64,000 nt of DNA. Source: CAVXHQ01 sp963761735 (GTDB taxonomy: Bacteria; Pseudomonadota; Alphaproteobacteria; Rhodobacterales; Rhodobacteraceae). The stretch lies in the NCBI GenBank assembly GCA_963761735.1, contig CAVXHQ010000004.1, positions 62,001 to 126,000 of the forward strand, in the 5' to 3' direction. The notes beneath the pieces were generated by a model. It saw only the letters and a program-made list of their open reading frames with translations, did no database searches and was not told where the DNA came from. Below are positions 60,944 through 64,000 of this stretch, one piece after another; positions within the stretch are counted from its first letter, which is position 1, and the number at the start of each line of letters is the position of its first letter. Both the position numbers and the translations under genes were made by a program.

Positions 60944-63643
60944 ATGCGTGCTTTTACCCGCTTTGTGTCGTTCCTTGCCCTGGGCCTTTTGTCCACGGCG
61001 CAGATCGCGTCGGCGCAGTCCCGCGCCAACACCATCCTCGTGCTCGACGGGTCGGGATCGATGTGGGGGCAGATCGACGGGGTGAACAAGATCGTCATCG
61101 CCCGCGAGGTCGTGGCCAGCATCATCGCCGATTTCCCCGCCGACCAGAACCTCGGCCTGACGGTGTACGGCCACCGCACCCGCGGCGATTGCACCGATAT
61201 CGAAACGGTCGTGACCCCCGGCATCGACAACCGCACCGCAATCCTCGACGCGGTAAATGCGATCAACCCGCGCGGCAAGACGCCGATGACTGATTCGGTC
61301 ATCGCCGCCGCCGAAGCGCTGCGGTTTACCGAAGAGGCCGCGACCGTGATCCTCGTCTCCGACGGGATCGAAACCTGCAACCCCGATCCCTGTGCCGCCG
61401 GCGTCGCGCTTGAGCAGGCGGGCATCGATTTCACCGCCCATGTCGTCGGCTTCGACGTCACCGAGGCCGACGCGCTGGCGCAGATGCAGTGCCTCGCCGA
61501 GACGACCGGCGGGCAATTCCTGACCGCCTCCAACGCCGACGAGCTGGCCGCAGCCCTGACGCAGGTCGTCGCCGCGCCGGAGATCGTGATCGTGCCGGGC
61601 ACCTTTACCGCCGTGCTCGACGATACCGCCCGCACCCCTATCGACGAGCCGATCCTGTGGACGATCACCTCCGCAACCGGCACGCTGGTCGAGGACATGT
61701 CGGGCAACCCGCTGACCCTCGATCTGGTCCCGGGCGACTACACGGCGTCGGCCTACCGGATCGTCGACGAAATGGCGCTCGACATGGCGTTTTCCGTCGC
61801 AGGCGACGCCGCCGTTGCCGTCGATATCGCCTTTCCCGTGCCGCTGCCGCAGGCGAGCGTCCTGGCGCCCGATACCGCCGTCGCCGGATCGACGGTGCAA
61901 GTCGACTGGGAAGGACCGGCCAATCAGGGCGACTACATTGCCGTCGCACGCCCGGGCGAAGGCTCGATCAACCATGCCCGTGTGGGATCGGGCAATCCTG
62001 CCCAGCTTCTGATGCCGACCGAACCCGGCGTCTATGAAGTCCGCTATCAACTGTTCACCGGAAACGACATTCTCGCCAGCCGTTCGATCACCGTGACCGA
62101 GGTGTCGGCCACTCTCGAGGCGCCGGCAACGGCCACTGCGGGGCAGACCCTTTCGGTTGGCTGGACCGGGCCGGATTACGAGAACGACTATATCTCCATC
62201 GGCAGGCCCGGCGAGCGGTATACCAGTTACGTACGCACCCGGTTCGGCAGCCCCGCCGAGCTGTTGTTGCCGACAGAACCGGGCGACTATGAGCTGCGCT
62301 ATCAGTTGCAGCAGGACGGCGTCATCCTCGCTACCCGCGCCATCACCCTGACAGACGTCGGCGCGAGCCTGACGGCGCCCGACACCGCAATCGCGGGTCA
62401 GATGCTGACCGTGGGCTGGGACGGGCCGGATTACGACCGCGATTACATCTCGGTAGGCCTGCGTGGTGAGGGCTATATCAACTATGTGCGCACCAATACC
62501 GGCAACCCGGTCGAATTGCAGATGCCGACAGAGCCGGGCGACTATGAACTGCGCTATCAGTTGCAACAGGGCGGCGATATCCTCGCGGCGCGCCCGATCA
62601 CCCTGACCGAGGTCGGCGCCAGCCTTACCGCGCCCGACACCGCAATCGCGGGTCAGATGCTGACCATCGGCTGGGACGGGCCGGATTACGACCGCGATTA
62701 CATCTCGGTCGGCCTGCGCGGTGAGGGGTATATCAACTATGTCCGCACCAATACCGGCAACCCGGTCGAACTGCAGATGCCGACAGAGCCGGGCGACTAT
62801 GAGCTGCGCTATCAACTGCAACAGGGCGGCGATATCCTCGCGGCGCGCCCGATCACCCTGACCGACGTCGGCGCCAGCCTGACGGCGGCAGAGACCGCCC
62901 TGATCGGCGAGCCTGTGTCGATCGGCTGGGAAGGTCCGGATTACGACCGCGACTATATCTCGGTCGGATTGCCGGGCGAGGGATACATCAACTATGTCCG
63001 CACCAACACGGGTAACCCGGTTTCCCTGCCGATGCCGACGCTGCCCGGCACCTACGAACTGCGCTACCAGTTGCAGCAGGGCGGCGACATCATCGCCAGC
63101 CGGACGATCACCGTCGGCGACATCAAGGTGACGTTGACCGCGCCCGCCGAGGCACCCGCCGGGTCCACGATCCTGATCGCCCATGACGGTCCCGATTATG
63201 ACCGCGACTATGTGTCTGTCGCACTGCCGGGCGGCGATTACATCAACTACGCCCGCACCGGCACGGGCAATCCGACAGCGCTTGTGCTGCCGACAGAGCC
63301 CGGCACCTACAACCTGCTCTATCAGATGCAGCAGGGAGGTGTCATTCTGGGCGCTGTGCCGATCACCGTGACGCCGCTGGATGTGCAGCTGGTCGCGCCG
63401 CCCAGCGTCGCCCTGTCGGCGGGCACCATCACCGTCGGATGGGACGGGCCCGATTATGACCGTGATTACATCTCCTTCGGCGTGCCGGGCGAGGAGGCAT
63501 ATATCACCTATGCGCGCACGAACACGGGCAATCCCCTGAGCCTCGCCCTGCCCGATGCGCCCGGTGATTATGAGGTGCGCTATCAGCTGCAACAGGGCGG
63601 CGTGATCATGGCGCGGGTGCCGGTGACCGTCACCGCCGACTGA
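60944..63643 (+). CDS. Secreted von Willebrand A protein with seven tandem repeats
   Basis: 899 aa from the ATG at 60944 (an ATG four codons earlier is less likely). A signal peptide (about 1-24, FLALGLLSTAQIASAQ) predicts a periplasmic or surface protein. A VWA domain follows (about 27-210) with an intact MIDAS: D35-G-S-G-S39, T113 and D140. Residues ~215-300 are a beta-rich linker. From about 304 to the end, seven consecutive 85-residue repeats share the core GPDYDRDYISVG and end in PGDYELRYQLQQGG plus I-T-V/L-T. Repeats 3 and 4 are nearly identical in DNA. The DYDRD clusters resemble metal-binding loops. Similar repeat-bearing VWA proteins are known in Rhodobacteraceae without a known role. 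Confidence 0.85.
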   Translation: MRAFTRFVSFLALGLLSTAQIASAQSRANTILVLDGSGSMWGQIDGVNKIVIAREVVASIIADFPADQNLGLTVYGHRTRGDCTDIETVVTPGIDNRTAILDAVNAINPRGKTPMTDSVIAAAEALRFTEEAATVILVSDGIETCNPDPCAAGVALEQAGIDFTAHVVGFDVTEADALAQMQCLAETTGGQFLTASNADELAAALTQVVAAPEIVIVPGTFTAVLDDTARTPIDEPILWTITSATGTLVEDMSGNPLTLDLVPGDYTASAYRIVDEMALDMAFSVAGDAAVAVDIAFPVPLPQASVLAPDTAVAGSTVQVDWEGPANQGDYIAVARPGEGSINHARVGSGNPAQLLMPTEPGVYEVRYQLFTGNDILASRSITVTEVSATLEAPATATAGQTLSVGWTGPDYENDYISIGRPGERYTSYVRTRFGSPAELLLPTEPGDYELRYQLQQDGVILATRAITLTDVGASLTAPDTAIAGQMLTVGWDGPDYDRDYISVGLRGEGYINYVRTNTGNPVELQMPTEPGDYELRYQLQQGGDILAARPITLTEVGASLTAPDTAIAGQMLTIGWDGPDYDRDYISVGLRGEGYINYVRTNTGNPVELQMPTEPGDYELRYQLQQGGDILAARPITLTDVGASLTAAETALIGEPVSIGWEGPDYDRDYISVGLPGEGYINYVRTNTGNPVSLPMPTLPGTYELRYQLQQGGDIIASRTITVGDIKVTLTAPAEAPAGSTILIAHDGPDYDRDYVSVALPGGDYINYARTGTGNPTALVLPTEPGTYNLLYQMQQGGVILGAVPITVTPLDVQLVAPPSVALSAGTITVGWDGPDYDRDYISFGVPGEEAYITYARTNTGNPLSLALPDAPGDYEVRYQLQQGGVIMARVPVTVTAD

Positions 63644-63729
63644 CCCCGCGCCCCTGAACGGCACGGGCCGGTCACGCACCTCTTGCAGCGGCCCGTATTG
63701 CAGCGGGAACCGGTCTGAGGCATGAAAAA

Positions 63730-63759
63730 ACCGCCCGCAATCTAGCGGGCGGTCTTTTT
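63730..63759. terminator. Bidirectional intrinsic terminator
   Basis: ACCGCCCGC (63730-63738) pairs with GCGGGCGGT (63745-63753), nine bp with a six-base loop; T-rich on the right and A-rich on the left. It serves the convergent VWA and lpd genes. Confidence 0.92.
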
Positions 63760-63775
63760 CGAATAACAACCGTGA

Positions 63776-64000
63776 TCAGAAGTGGATGGCACGGCCGTAG
63801 GCGTCCAGCACGCTTTCGTGCATCATTTCCGACAGGGTCGGATGCGGGAACACCGTCGCCATCAGATCCTCTTCCGTGGTCTCGAGCTGACGTCCCACGA
63901 TATAGCCCTGGATCAGTTCCGTCACCTCGGCGCCAATCATGTGCGCGCCCAGCAATTCGCCGGTCTTGGCGTCGAAGATCGTCTTGACCATGCCCTCGCT
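63776..64000 (-). CDS. lpdA: Dihydrolipoyl dehydrogenase, C-terminal part
   Basis: The last 74 residues and stop of a gene that starts beyond the right edge. The visible sequence is the dimerisation domain, with GELLGAHMIGAEVTELIQGY and the catalytic His-Glu pair region FPHPTLSEMMHESV, highly typical of the E3 component. It reoxidises dihydrolipoamide in 2-oxoacid dehydrogenase complexes. Whether it belongs to the pyruvate or the 2-oxoglutarate complex cannot be told. A terminator lies directly downstream. Confidence 0.95.
   Translation of the reverse strand, partial: SEGMVKTIFDAKTGELLGAHMIGAEVTELIQGYIVGRQLETTEEDLMATVFPHPTLSEMMHESVLDAYGRAIHF

Noticed and set aside
60791..63769. A 992-codon open frame antisense to the VWA gene
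   Set aside because: It is a by-product of high GC and the repeat structure; it has no family motifs and its third positions are not coding-like, whereas the sense frame has a signal peptide, MIDAS motif and repeats.

Overview
The window looks like a chromosomal segment of a high-GC alphaproteobacterium of the order Rhodobacterales. The evidence is gene content and arrangement: a 14-subunit-type nuo operon interspersed with DUF5333, DUF5337 and DUF3291 genes, LexA sites of the GAAC-N7-GAAC type, gene transfer agent (GTA) holin and endolysin genes inside a cytochrome c maturation locus, and third-codon positions that are almost all G or C. Both ends cut genes: a protein downstream of nuoI at the left edge and a dihydrolipoamide dehydrogenase at the right edge. 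I see no rRNA, tRNA, CRISPR array, insertion sequence or prophage core.

Layout. 1-15.4 kb: minus-strand complex I operon, transcribed nuoA-B-(orf)-C-(orf)-D-(lipoprotein, possible small orf, small membrane protein)-E-(HhH membrane protein)-(DUF5337)-F-(broken orf)-(DUF3291)-(membrane protein)-(DUF5333)-G-(lipoprotein)-H-(73-aa orf)-I-(next orf). Many of these genes overlap by the four bases ATGA. 15.7-27.3 kb: moaA, a lipoprotein gene, an AlkD-like gene, glmS-glmU, gph, an MFS exporter overlapping a DegT-type aminotransferase, an M20 peptidase and lexA with its own SOS box. 27.3-33.8 kb: comEC, gltX, gltA, a GNAT acetyltransferase and an enoyl-CoA hydratase. 33.9-40.1 kb: ccmH, ccmF, GTA holin, GTA endolysin, ccmE, argC, murI. 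40.5-47.3 kb: a LysR regulator, a candidate sRNA, a universal stress protein, purL, bolA, grxD, zapA and a coiled-coil gene. 47.7-64 kb: tkt, a DUF4329 lipoprotein, DoxX, DUF808, gap, DUF1127, coaD, a CBS protein, mmsA, a GCS2-type ligase, uvrA with an SOS box, a von Willebrand A protein with seven tandem repeats, and lpd.

How genes work together. Central energy metabolism dominates (complex I, citrate synthase, transketolase, GAPDH, MmsA, Lpd), with cell-wall precursor supply (glmS, glmU, murI), cytochrome c maturation, and iron-sulfur/redox functions (bolA, grxD, moaA). lexA and uvrA both carry SOS boxes, so this window holds the SOS repressor and one of its likely targets. The GTA lysis pair, comEC and lexA lie within about 11 kb. 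In Rhodobacter capsulatus these gene types act in GTA release, DNA uptake by recipients and GTA regulation.

Most striking observations: (1) four genes (a nuo-operon secreted protein, bolA, zapA, uvrA) are each broken by one single-base indel whose correction restores a complete normal-length frame, and a fifth gene is disrupted by a stop; this is either a sequence-quality signature or real gene decay. (2) A helix-hairpin-helix domain occurs twice in adjacent nuo-operon genes, once fused to NuoE. (3) Several very small translationally coupled genes exist, including a low-GC 73-codon orf with a 14-bp palindrome and a 33-codon orf bridging bolA and grxD. (4) There are four different intergenic or gene-end tandem repeat arrays. 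(5) A probable small RNA has an anti-Shine-Dalgarno-like CCTCCCT motif and a strong terminator.
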